Shown here one piece after another: positions 8,037-16,081 of a DNA stretch of 42,459 nt; position 1 is the stretch's first letter; every line of letters starts with the position of its first letter. A model generated the notes under the pieces. That model made no database searches. It was not told where the DNA came from and saw nothing but the letters and a program-made list of their open reading frames with translations. Source of the DNA: an uncultured Lachnospiraceae bacterium (GTDB lineage: Bacteria; Bacillota; Clostridia; Lachnospirales; Lachnospiraceae); the NCBI GenBank assembly GCA_910578795.1, contig CAJTSD010000031.1, forward strand, positions 1 to 42,459, written 5' to 3'. A program made the position numbers and the translations under genes.

Positions 8037-10511
8037 TTATGATTCCGATTCCACCGTTTTTTCCTTCGGTTCCTTCACCGAAAACGTAATTTTTTCGTTT
8101 CGAACGCCTGCCGAAACCACATCCCCTGCTTTCACTCTGCCCTCTAGAATTGCCGTTGCAAGCTCGTTTTCCACGACATTCTGAATCGCACGCTTTAAGG
8201 GTCTTGCACCCATCTTGGGATCGGAATGCTTCTTCACAAGGTACTCCTTTAGCGTTCCGGTTAACGTCAAATCAATATCAAGCTGTGCCTTACAGCGTTC
8301 ACAGAGATTTTTGGACAACAGCGTAATAATCTGCTTCATATCCTGGTCCGTCAATGGATGGAATACCATAATCTCATCAATACGGTTAATAAACTCCGGC
8401 TTAAATAAACGCTTTACTTCCTCCATAACGTTTGACTTCATTTTATTGTAATCCGCCTTCTCGTCCTTCACCGTCACAAACCCTAAATTCTTGGGATCGA
8501 CAATCCGCTTTGCACCAGCGTTTGAAGTCATGATTAATATGGTATTTTTAAAGCTCACCTTTCTGCCCTTCGAATCGGTAATATGCCCGTCATCAAGCAC
8601 CTGTAAAAGAATATTAAACACATCGGGATGCGCCTTCTCAATCTCGTCAAAGAGCACGACCGAATACGGATTTCTGCGCACCTTCTCGCTGAGCTGTCCC
8701 CCCTCCTCAAAGCCAACATAACCCGGAGGCGAACCGACCATTTTCGATACGGAATGCGATTCCATATACTCTGACATATCAACCCGGATTAAGGCATTTT
8801 CGGATCCGAACATTGCCTCCGCAAGCGCTTTGGAGAGCTCTGTTTTTCCAACTCCGGTAGGTCCTAAAAACAGGAACGAACCGATTGGACGATTCGGATC
8901 CTGAAGTCCCACGCGTCCGCGTTTCATCGTCTGCGCGACTGCCGTCACCGCCTCCTCCTGTCCAATCACCCGCTTATGAAGAATACTTTCCAGCTTCAAA
9001 AGGCGCTCGCTTTCTTTTTGCGTTAATTTTTTAACAGGTATCTTCGTCCAGTTTGCCACAACTTCTGCGATATCATTTTCCGTTACCACAAGATTTTTTT
9101 CTGTCTGCGTCTTTTCATACCGGATATAAGCTTTATCGTATTTTTTAATCAGTTCATCCTGCTTTTGCCGTAATTCTGCCGCCTGCGTATAGGCTTCCAT
9201 TCGAATGGAACGCTCTATCTGCAAATCAAACCGCTTAATCTGCTCTGTCATCTCCTTAAAATTATCCGGCAAATGCATATTTTTAAGCCGAATCGCAGCC
9301 GATGCCTCATCAATCAAGTCAATCGCCTTATCAGGCAGGTTCCTGTCATTGATATAGCGGTCCGAAAGCTTTACTGCCGCCTCAAGCGCCTCATGCGTGA
9401 TTGTTACTTGATGATGCTCCGCATATTTATGGGCAATTCCCTCAAGGATTTCCACCGCCTCACTCTCCGTCGGTTCTTCCACCATCACAGGCTGGAATCT
9501 TCGTTCCAATGCCGCATCCTTTTCAATATATTTCCGGTATTCGGCAACCGTCGTTGCTCCAATCAGCTGGATTTCACCTCTCGAAAGCGAGGGCTTTAAA
9601 ATGTTTGATGCATCAATTGCTCCCTCTGCACCACCCGCTCCAATCAATGTGTGGATTTCATCAAGGAACAGATAGATATTTCCGGCATCAATTACCTCCC
9701 TGATTACCCTTTTGATACGCTCCTCAAACTCGCCCCGGTATTTCGAGCCTGCAACCATTCCTGCGAGATCCAATGTCACAACGCGTTTATTTTTTACAGT
9801 ATCCGGCACATCCCCGTTCACAATTCGGAGTGCAAGCCCCTCCGCAATTGCAGTCTTTCCAACACCCGGTTCTCCAATCAGACAAGGATTATTTTTCGTG
9901 CGTCTTGAAAGAATCTGCACCACACGCAAAATCTCTGTTTCCCTGCCAATCACAGGATCCAGCCTTCCATCCTTTGCAAGCTGTGTCAAATCCCTGCTAT
10001 ACTGATTCAGGGTCTGCGTCACACCATCCTTTTTCTTTTTCCTGTTCCTGCTCAGATCATCCTTGTGCTGATTAATATCCTCACCCATCGCAATCAGCGT
10101 ATCCATATAAAGCTTCTGCACATTGATACCGATTGTATTCAAAAGTCTCAAGCCTACATTCTCGCCTTCTCTTAAAATGGCTAAAAGAATATGCTCCGTT
10201 CCGGTAAGCGGGCTCTTATATTTATGTGCCAGTCTGTGACTTTCCTCCAATATTTTTGCCGCCCTGGGCGAATAGCCATCCCGCTCCATCGTGGCAACAT
10301 TTCCTTCCGGTGCAATCAGCTCCTTAATCATACTGATTAGCTGCACGTCATCAACGCCGTTGTCTGCAAGCACCCTTGCCGCAACGCCGGTCTTTTCCCT
10401 GACAAGTCCCACAAGAATGTGCTCGCTTCCGATATAACTCTGACGCAAATCCTTTGCCGTCTTTGCCGCTTTCTGTAAAGCGGTCTTTGCTTTATCCGTA
10501 TACTGCTGCAT
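8037..10511 (-). CDS. clpC: ATP-dependent Clp protease ATP-binding subunit ClpC
   Basis: AAA+ unfoldase that feeds proteins to ClpP. The 824-residue protein has two N-terminal Clp_N repeats (about 1-140), a first ATPase module with Walker A GEPGVGKT (213-220) and Walker B LFLDEIH, a middle UVR-like coiled-coil segment at about 420-450 (IERSIRMEAYTQAAELRQKQDELIKKY), and a second module with GPTGVGKT, VLFDEIEKAH and a C-terminal D2-small domain (HSDPKMGARPLKRAI). The middle domain marks it as ClpC rather than ClpA or ClpB. It starts 2 nt after the stop of a GntR-type gene, so the two are an operon. The usual CtsR, McsA and McsB neighbours are absent. Confidence 0.95.
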   Translation of the reverse strand: MQQYTDKAKTALQKAAKTAKDLRQSYIGSEHILVGLVREKTGVAARVLADNGVDDVQLISMIKELIAPEGNVATMERDGYSPRAAKILEESHRLAHKYKSPLTGTEHILLAILREGENVGLRLLNTIGINVQKLYMDTLIAMGEDINQHKDDLSRNRKKKKDGVTQTLNQYSRDLTQLAKDGRLDPVIGRETEILRVVQILSRRTKNNPCLIGEPGVGKTAIAEGLALRIVNGDVPDTVKNKRVVTLDLAGMVAGSKYRGEFEERIKRVIREVIDAGNIYLFLDEIHTLIGAGGAEGAIDASNILKPSLSRGEIQLIGATTVAEYRKYIEKDAALERRFQPVMVEEPTESEAVEILEGIAHKYAEHHQVTITHEALEAAVKLSDRYINDRNLPDKAIDLIDEASAAIRLKNMHLPDNFKEMTEQIKRFDLQIERSIRMEAYTQAAELRQKQDELIKKYDKAYIRYEKTQTEKNLVVTENDIAEVVANWTKIPVKKLTQKESERLLKLESILHKRVIGQEEAVTAVAQTMKRGRVGLQDPNRPIGSFLFLGPTGVGKTELSKALAEAMFGSENALIRVDMSEYMESHSVSKMVGSPPGYVGFEEGGQLSEKVRRNPYSVVLFDEIEKAHPDVFNILLQVLDDGHITDSKGRKVSFKNTILIMTSNAGAKRIVDPKNLGFVTVKDEKADYNKMKSNVMEEVKRLFKPEFINRIDEIMVFHPLTDQDMKQIITLLSKNLCERCKAQLDIDLTLTGTLKEYLVKKHSDPKMGARPLKRAIQNVVENELATAILEGRVKAGDVVSAGVRNEKITFSVKEPKEKTVESES

Positions 10512-10513
10512 TT

Positions 10514-10903
10514 CTATCTCTTACTCCTTTCCCAGCCTTCATAATCCTCATATATCTCATCAATCAGCGCATGCACTTCCCTGCGTGATATCCGTTTGCA
10601 GCTGCTCTTTGCCAAAAGCACCTGCATATCGCGCTTAAGCTCCTCAAGCGCCTGCATTTTATCGATGTCCAAGGCAATCACTGCACCTTTTCGTCTGTCC
10701 ACCTTCACAAACCCTTCCTGCTTTAGTACAGAATACGCCTTGTTGACCGTATGCATATTGATGCCGATTGTATCCGCAAGCTGCCGCACCGAAGGGAGCG
10801 CATCCCCTTCCTGAAACTGGGATGTCGCAATCCCGATAATAATCTGGTTGCGCAGTTGTAAGTACAGTGCTTCGTCACTGTTAAAGTCAATTTCTATATA
10901 CAT
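10514..10903 (-). CDS. GntR-family regulator, YtrA type
   Basis: A 129-residue protein with an N-terminal winged helix: YLQLRNQIIIGIATSQFQEGDALPSVRQLADTIGINMHTVNKAYSVLKQEGFVKVDRRKGA. A short helical C-terminal tail (about residues 80-129) replaces the large effector domain of other GntR proteins, which is the YtrA pattern. Such proteins often regulate the genes they are transcribed with. Here the partner is clpC, directly downstream, not an ABC transporter as is usual for YtrA. Its own promoter lies at 10989-11017, with a dyad repeat in the 5' untranslated region. Confidence 0.88.
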   Translation of the reverse strand: MYIEIDFNSDEALYLQLRNQIIIGIATSQFQEGDALPSVRQLADTIGINMHTVNKAYSVLKQEGFVKVDRRKGAVIALDIDKMQALEELKRDMQVLLAKSSCKRISRREVHALIDEIYEDYEGWERSKR

Positions 10904-10927
10904 CTGTCCTCACGCTCCTTCCCCTTT

Positions 10928-10953
10928 GTTACTGTGCACTCCGTTGCAGTAAT
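10928..10953. repeat. TTACTG...CAGTAA dyad repeat, copy 1
   Basis: A 26-bp dyad with arms TTACTG and CAGTAA lies in the 5' untranslated region of the GntR-clpC operon. It matches the dyad at 22563-22588 at 22 of 26 positions. Nearby, the sequence CGCTCCTTCCC occurs twice (at about 10914 and 10961). Confidence 0.55.
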
Positions 10954-10988
10954 CTGGCGCTCCTTCCCTTTCATCAATTGTTATACGA

Positions 10989-11017
10989 ATTATAGCACAA
11001 GAAAAACAGATGTACAA
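10989..11017 (-). promoter_or_regulatory. Promoter of the GntR-clpC operon
   Basis: On the minus strand, TTGTAC (11012-11017) and a perfect TATAAT (10989-10994) are 17 bp apart. It starts 10 bp after the hydF stop codon and leaves a leader of about 80 nt. Confidence 0.75.
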
Positions 11018-11026
11018 GCGGTATTT

Positions 11027-12232
11027 CTAAACAGAAGTGACAACCTTATCCAATATTCCCGTCAAATGTGCAATCGTCACACCGTAATTGGTCATTGGCA
11101 CTCCCTGCGACTTTGCCCGCTCTATCCTTGATAGAACATATTTTCTATTAAACATACAAGCACCGCATTGTATCACCAAATCATACGCAGACAAATCCGC
11201 CGGAAAATCCGTACCGCTCCGAAATACTACCTCCAAGTCTTCTCCAAATCGTTTTTGCAGCATTCGCGGAATTTTAACACGTCCAATATCCTCCGAAAGC
11301 GGTGCATGCGTACAACATTCCGCGATCAGAACCCTGGAACGGTTCGTCAGTCTGTCAATCGCTGACGCCCCTTCCAAATAATAAGGCAAATCTCCCTTAT
11401 AAGCAGCAAAAAGCACGGAAAACGATGTCAGCATACTCTCCTTGGGCTTCTGTTCATATACCGTGCCAAACACCTGTGAATCCGTAATAATCAGCCGCGG
11501 CGGATTGGAGAGACACTTGAATCCCTCCGCCAGTTTATCAGCCGTGACACTGATTACGATGCACCTTTTATCCAGCAGTTCCCTGATTGTCTGAACCTGC
11601 GGTAAAATCAGCCTTCCCTTCGGCGCCTGAATATCCTGCGGCATCACAAGCACAACCACATCATCCTCACCGACGAGATGTCCTGTTATCAAACGTGCAT
11701 CAAAATCCTCAGGAACAAGACGCGCAAGCGCTTCCCTTACGTCGTCCATCCCCTCGCCCGTAACAGCACTCACAATGATTGGCAAAACACCCGTCTTTTT
11801 GTTCACTTCGCCGCTAAGTTCCTGTAGTTCCTTTGCCCCTCTTCTGTCTGATTTTGTGATAACAGGCAGTATGGGCGTATTTTTTTTGCGAAATAATTGA
11901 ACCCATTCCAGCTCTGCATCCATATCTGTATTGTCAAAGATTATGACACCAATGTCACTTTTTTCAGCGGCAATTCTTGTCTTTTCCACTCTGCGCTCTC
12001 CAAGAACACTCTTATCATCAATCCCTGCCGTATCAATCATCACACACGCGCCAAGCGGATGAATCTCCATCGGCTTGCTCACCGGATCCGTTGTCGTACC
12101 TGCCACATCCGCCGCAATCGACACCTGCTGCCCCGTAAAAGCATTGACAAACGATGACTTTCCGCTATTTGTTCTTCCAAAAACACCGATATGCAGACGC
12201 ACACTGCCTGGCGCTTCATTCAAGCTCCCCAT
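11027..12232 (-). CDS. hydF: [FeFe]-hydrogenase maturation GTPase HydF
   Basis: Scaffold GTPase that carries the assembled 2Fe subcluster and delivers it to the hydrogenase. The N-terminal GTPase domain has G1 GRTNSGKSS, switch GTTTDPV, G3 DTAG and G4 TKSD. It is followed by the dimerisation and the cluster domains. The cluster motif is C307-T-H309 ... Q355-C356-G-A-C359; the position usually written His before the CxxC is Gln here. The start is set at the ATG at 12232, just after GGAGG; upstream in-frame ATGs run into hydG. That gives 401 residues, a normal HydF length, and a 28-bp gap to hydG. Confidence 0.95.
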   Translation of the reverse strand: MGSLNEAPGSVRLHIGVFGRTNSGKSSFVNAFTGQQVSIAADVAGTTTDPVSKPMEIHPLGACVMIDTAGIDDKSVLGERRVEKTRIAAEKSDIGVIIFDNTDMDAELEWVQLFRKKNTPILPVITKSDRRGAKELQELSGEVNKKTGVLPIIVSAVTGEGMDDVREALARLVPEDFDARLITGHLVGEDDVVVLVMPQDIQAPKGRLILPQVQTIRELLDKRCIVISVTADKLAEGFKCLSNPPRLIITDSQVFGTVYEQKPKESMLTSFSVLFAAYKGDLPYYLEGASAIDRLTNRSRVLIAECCTHAPLSEDIGRVKIPRMLQKRFGEDLEVVFRSGTDFPADLSAYDLVIQCGACMFNRKYVLSRIERAKSQGVPMTNYGVTIAHLTGILDKVVTSV

Positions 12233-12260
12233 ATATTCCTCCGTTCCTATCCCACGCATG

Positions 12261-13679
12261 TCAGAACCGAAAATCCCGCTCTCCGCCTTCAATATCATGA
12301 ATATTTGCGGCAGCCCGTTCCCGCACCTTTGGGTTGGGTATCTTCTCAAGCTCCTGTTCAATCAATTTCATACCAAGTATTTTCGTATCTTCACTGGCAT
12401 AGTCCTCAAGATATTCCTTCAAAGTCATCAATGCATTCGGATGACAGCAGTTTAAGATCTGCATATTTTTACATAGCGTCATAAACCGGTCGCCCGTTCT
12501 TCCTTCCCGATAACACGCCGTACAAAAACTTGGAATATAGCCAAGCCGCATCAGCCAATTGATTACTTCATCAAGACTGCGTTTGTCACTTACATCAAAC
12601 TGCTCGCTGGTACTGTTATCCTGCTCGGGATCGGCATAGCCGCCCACACTGGTACGCGATGCCCCGCTTATCTGCGACACGCCAAGCGGTAGCACTTTCT
12701 CGCGTAACTGCTGACTTTCCCTTGTCGAAATAATCATACCCGTATACGGAACGCTAATACGAATTAATGCACAAATTTTTGCAAATATATCATCGCTAAT
12801 CCCATTATCAAAATCATCCGGATTAATATCATCCGCAGGCTTCACACGCGGCACGCTGATTGTGTGCGGTCCGACTCCATGCACCGCCTCAAGATGCTCC
12901 GCATGCATCAAAAGTCCCGCAAACTCATAACGGTACAATTCCAATCCAAATAAAACGCCAAGTCCGACGTCATCAATACCGCCCTCCATCGCTCTGTCCA
13001 TCGCCTCCGTATGGTAAGCATAATCATGCTTTGGTCCGGTCGGATGCAATCTCTCATAACTCTCTTTATGATATGTTTCCTGAAAAAGAATATACGTTCC
13101 AATCCCCGCATCATGAAGCAGCCTGTAATTTTCCACAGTCGTCGCCGCAATATTGACATTGACACGCCGAATCGCTCCGTTTTTATGCTTAATCCTGTAA
13201 ATCGTCTGAATGCATTCCAAAATATACTCAATGGGGTTGTTTTCAGGATCTTCCCCCGCCTCGATTGCAAGGCGCTTATGCCCCATATCCTGTAACGCCG
13301 TCACTTCCTTTACAATCTCTTCCTGCGTCAGCTTCTTGCGCGCAATATGCTTATTTTTCAAGTGATACGGACAATACAAGCAACCGTTTACGCAATAGTT
13401 GGAAAGATAGAGCGGTGCAAAAATCACGATACGGTTGCCGTAAAAATCATTTTTAATCTGATTTGCCAGCTCGTAAATCTCCTTGATTTTGTCTTCATTC
13501 TGACATGCAAGCAAGACCGATGCTTCCCTGTGATTTAGCCCTTTTCTCTTTCTTGCCTTTTCCATAATGGCATCGACAAGCTCCATATTGTCACAATTTT
13601 GATCCGCATACACCAATGTTTCTTGAATCTCTTCATCGGAAATAAATTCTTCTGCTTTCAATGAATTTACATTGTACAT
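12261..13679 (-). CDS. hydG: [FeFe]-hydrogenase maturation radical SAM enzyme HydG
   Basis: Radical SAM tyrosine lyase that makes the CO and CN ligands of the H-cluster precursor. The 472-residue protein has the radical SAM cluster motif C96-x3-C100-x2-C103 (YCVNGCLYCPYH) and the HydG-specific C-terminal second-cluster motif C386-x2-C389-x22-C412, both intact. The TIM-barrel body includes AIEAGEDPENNPIEYI and LFQETYHKESYERLHP. GGAGG precedes the ATG. It lies between hydE and hydF on the same strand; the 77-bp gap to hydE holds a hairpin repeat. Confidence 0.97.
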   Translation of the reverse strand: MYNVNSLKAEEFISDEEIQETLVYADQNCDNMELVDAIMEKARKRKGLNHREASVLLACQNEDKIKEIYELANQIKNDFYGNRIVIFAPLYLSNYCVNGCLYCPYHLKNKHIARKKLTQEEIVKEVTALQDMGHKRLAIEAGEDPENNPIEYILECIQTIYRIKHKNGAIRRVNVNIAATTVENYRLLHDAGIGTYILFQETYHKESYERLHPTGPKHDYAYHTEAMDRAMEGGIDDVGLGVLFGLELYRYEFAGLLMHAEHLEAVHGVGPHTISVPRVKPADDINPDDFDNGISDDIFAKICALIRISVPYTGMIISTRESQQLREKVLPLGVSQISGASRTSVGGYADPEQDNSTSEQFDVSDKRSLDEVINWLMRLGYIPSFCTACYREGRTGDRFMTLCKNMQILNCCHPNALMTLKEYLEDYASEDTKILGMKLIEQELEKIPNPKVRERAAANIHDIEGGERDFRF

Positions 13680-13706
13680 CTTAATCCTCCATTTTTGTAA
13701 AAGTCT

Positions 13707-13757
13707 GCGAATTTGGGCGCAAGCTCAAATTTGCCGTGTGAAATTTTAATTTCACAC
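13707..13757 (-). repeat. Two-hairpin intergenic element between hydE and hydG
   Basis: In transcript order, a 9-bp perfect hairpin (GTGTGAAAT with ATTTCACAC, 13736-13757, four-base loop) is followed by a second 9-bp hairpin with one G-T pair (13707-13734). The first overlaps the hydE stop codon by one base. It resembles modules H1 and H2 of the larger array at 17835-18096. It may tune hydG relative to hydE, for example by stabilising the 3' end or halting decay. Confidence 0.7.
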
Positions 13758-14821
13758 TACTCCCTTCTAAAATCTCCTCTGTCAATCACGATCCGATAAC
13801 CGATATCCGCCATTCGCTTCTTAAGGTTATGCAGGCTCTCAGCCGCCTCGTCGCCCGTGCAGAGTTTATTGTCATAAAGCTGGTACTTTTTCCTCACATC
13901 CACGGGGGAAAGATTGGGCATCACTACATTTGCCCCCGCCTCAATGCCAAGCTCCCGTCCCATAGGGTGAATTGTCCCAAGCGCTGTCGTTGCAGGCAAA
14001 AGCACACGCGGATTCATCAGGCGTATGATACTAAGAAGCCGCAGTGTCATCTCAAGCGTTCCCGCACGCGTACCGGCAAACGGCGTATCCTTGTGCGGAA
14101 TAAAAGGACCAATTCCAACCATATGCGGTTCCAGTTCCCTGATAAACTGCAGATCCTCATAGATTGTGTCTAACGTTTGAAACGGCGAGCCTACCATAAA
14201 GCCCGCCCCTACCTGATATCCGATTTCTTTTAAATCATACAGACATTTCTTTCTGTTCTCAAGACGCAGCTCCTTTGGATGAAGCCTTTCATAGTGCTCT
14301 TGATTTGCCGTTTCATGACGCAGCAGATACCGATCCGCGCCCGCATGATAATACGCCTGATAATTTTCACGGCTTTTCTCACCAATTGATAACGTTACCG
14401 CGCAGTCCTGAAACCTTGACTTAATACCATAAACAATACTACAAATCTTTTCTTCGGTATAGTATGCATCCTCGCCGCCTTGCAGAACAAATGTTCGAAA
14501 CCCAAGCGTGTAACCATACTCACAGCACGTCATAATCTGCTCCTTTGATAAACGGTAGCGCTGCGCATTCTGATTGCCGCACCGAATACCGCAGTAAAAG
14601 CAGTTATTCCTGCAATAGCTTGTAAACTCAATCAAGCCTCTTATGTATATATCTTTTCCATAAATACAGTCAGCTACATATCTTGCACGTTTTTTTAAAT
14701 AATCCGTTCCCGCCAAATCGTCACTCAAAAGCAATGCTGCGAGCTCATCCTTTGCCAGCTCTTTGCCGGATTCCAAGCCGTCAACTATTTTTTCTAACAT
14801 TTGCCCCACACAATTCACCAT
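13757..14821 (-). CDS. hydE: [FeFe]-hydrogenase maturation radical SAM enzyme HydE
   Basis: Radical SAM enzyme that acts on the HydG-made Fe(CO)2(CN)cysteine synthon during assembly of the H-cluster subsite. The 354-residue protein has the radical SAM motif C70-x3-C74-x2-C77 (YCRNNCFYCGIR), the following RYRLSKEQI and LQGGEDAYY segments, LRHETANQEHYERLHP, and GIGPFIPHKDTPFAG. These together separate HydE from its relative biotin synthase. The start at 14821 has a weak ribosome site; the ATG seven codons in is an alternative. It lies 21 bp after the HD-GYP gene, so it may be read from that promoter. Confidence 0.95.
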   Translation of the reverse strand: MVNCVGQMLEKIVDGLESGKELAKDELAALLLSDDLAGTDYLKKRARYVADCIYGKDIYIRGLIEFTSYCRNNCFYCGIRCGNQNAQRYRLSKEQIMTCCEYGYTLGFRTFVLQGGEDAYYTEEKICSIVYGIKSRFQDCAVTLSIGEKSRENYQAYYHAGADRYLLRHETANQEHYERLHPKELRLENRKKCLYDLKEIGYQVGAGFMVGSPFQTLDTIYEDLQFIRELEPHMVGIGPFIPHKDTPFAGTRAGTLEMTLRLLSIIRLMNPRVLLPATTALGTIHPMGRELGIEAGANVVMPNLSPVDVRKKYQLYDNKLCTGDEAAESLHNLKKRMADIGYRIVIDRGDFRRE

Positions 14822-14842
14822 GCTGCTGCCAAATTCCAGCCT

Positions 14843-15958
14843 TTATAAAATAACAATACTTGCATTCTCGATATCTGATAAATCGTAAGTCTTTCCTGAC
14901 TGGATTCCTACAACCTTCGGTCTTAGCACATATTTTGGATTATTCTCCACTACTCTTGCAAGCTCTCCCGTACTAAGCTCCACATCCGTTCCCACAGGAT
15001 ATAAAATGACGCTCTCCAAAAAGCTTCTCATAACATCAATGTCAAGCTCCTCCGTCATGGACATAATCATCTCTACCGCGTCACGCGGCGAAAATGGTTT
15101 TTTATACGGACGCTCCGTCACCAGCGCGTCATAGATATCCGCTACCGATATAATGCGGGCAAAAATATTAATACTGTCTGCCCCTACACCCATTGGATAC
15201 CCTTTGGCGTTCATTTTTTCGTGATGCTGCAAAACGCCTAATTTAATCTGTTTGGACAAATCGTCCTTTTCCTTGAGAATACTGTAACCAAAAAGAGAGT
15301 GCTGCTTCATCATCGCAAATTCGTCATCTGTCAGTTTTCCCGCCTTATTTAAAATCTCGTTCGGGATCTTCGACTTCCCGACATCATGCAAAAGTCCCGA
15401 AATACCGATTTCATAGACATCATTTTCACTTAACCCATGTTTTTTTGCCACAATCATTGCCATCGTGGCAACATCAACACTGTGCTTAAACGTGTACTCA
15501 TCACTCACCTTCAGCGCGCTGATATCCACGGCAAGCGCATTGTTGCTGTCAATCGCCTTCATCAAATCATCCGTGATATTTTTTGTCGTACTCGTAAAGC
15601 CCGCCGATTCCGTGTCATTGTACAGATACTGGATTCCCTCGGCAACACGTGCTTTTACACTCTCGGACAAATTGACCTTTGCCCGGTCCTGCACGGTATT
15701 CGTTTCAATCACTTTCTGCACGGCAGGAGAAACTACGACGTTATTACTGCTCTCCTCTTTTTTCTCGTCTTCCTCACCCTCACGGATATAGACGCCCCCA
15801 ATTCCCATTTTAAGCAGCGCATCCTTATGAAAGGTATCCATAGGAGTATTTCTCGCAATTAAGATTCTCCCTGCCCTGTCTACGATTGCCTGGTCGATTA
15901 TCATTCCTACCTGTAAGGAACGTGTTCTAACAAATTTTCTGATTACCAGAGTGCCCAC
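14843..15958 (-). CDS. HD-GYP domain cyclic-di-GMP phosphodiesterase-like protein
   Basis: The 371-residue cytosolic protein has an N-terminal DUF3391-like region (RTRSLQVGMIIDQAIVDRAGRILIARNT), an acidic linker at about 61-70 (GEEDEKKEESS), then a complete HD-GYP domain: H159, H191-D192 in GLLHDVGKSKIPNEIL, H245-H246, and K252-GYP (253-255). All metal ligands I can check are present, so hydrolysis of c-di-GMP is plausible. The only upstream start is GTG at 15958, directly abutting GAGAGGGA, so the start is less certain. It heads the co-directional run into hydE, but a functional link with hydrogenase maturation is not shown by the sequence. Confidence 0.9.
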   Translation of the reverse strand: MGTLVIRKFVRTRSLQVGMIIDQAIVDRAGRILIARNTPMDTFHKDALLKMGIGGVYIREGEEDEKKEESSNNVVVSPAVQKVIETNTVQDRAKVNLSESVKARVAEGIQYLYNDTESAGFTSTTKNITDDLMKAIDSNNALAVDISALKVSDEYTFKHSVDVATMAMIVAKKHGLSENDVYEIGISGLLHDVGKSKIPNEILNKAGKLTDDEFAMMKQHSLFGYSILKEKDDLSKQIKLGVLQHHEKMNAKGYPMGVGADSINIFARIISVADIYDALVTERPYKKPFSPRDAVEMIMSMTEELDIDVMRSFLESVILYPVGTDVELSTGELARVVENNPKYVLRPKVVGIQSGKTYDLSDIENASIVIL

Positions 15959-16081
15959 TCCCTCTCGCGTATATTATTGATTCAAGTTAAGGCGTTAAAT
16001 TACATACATTATTAGTCTACACTAAAATCCAAATGATGTCTACAAATTTACGGGAAACATTTGCTTACGCATTTTCTTGCG

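Noticed and set aside
12233..12361. N-terminal 43-residue extension of HydF
   Set aside because: It overlaps the end of hydG, has no family similarity and lacks a ribosome site, whereas GGAGG precedes the ATG at 12232.
14843..15958. HD-GYP gene as a new hydrogenase maturation factor
   Set aside because: Adjacency alone is weak: hydE has its own weak start signals, and HD-GYP proteins are abundant and rarely linked with hydEFG as far as I know.
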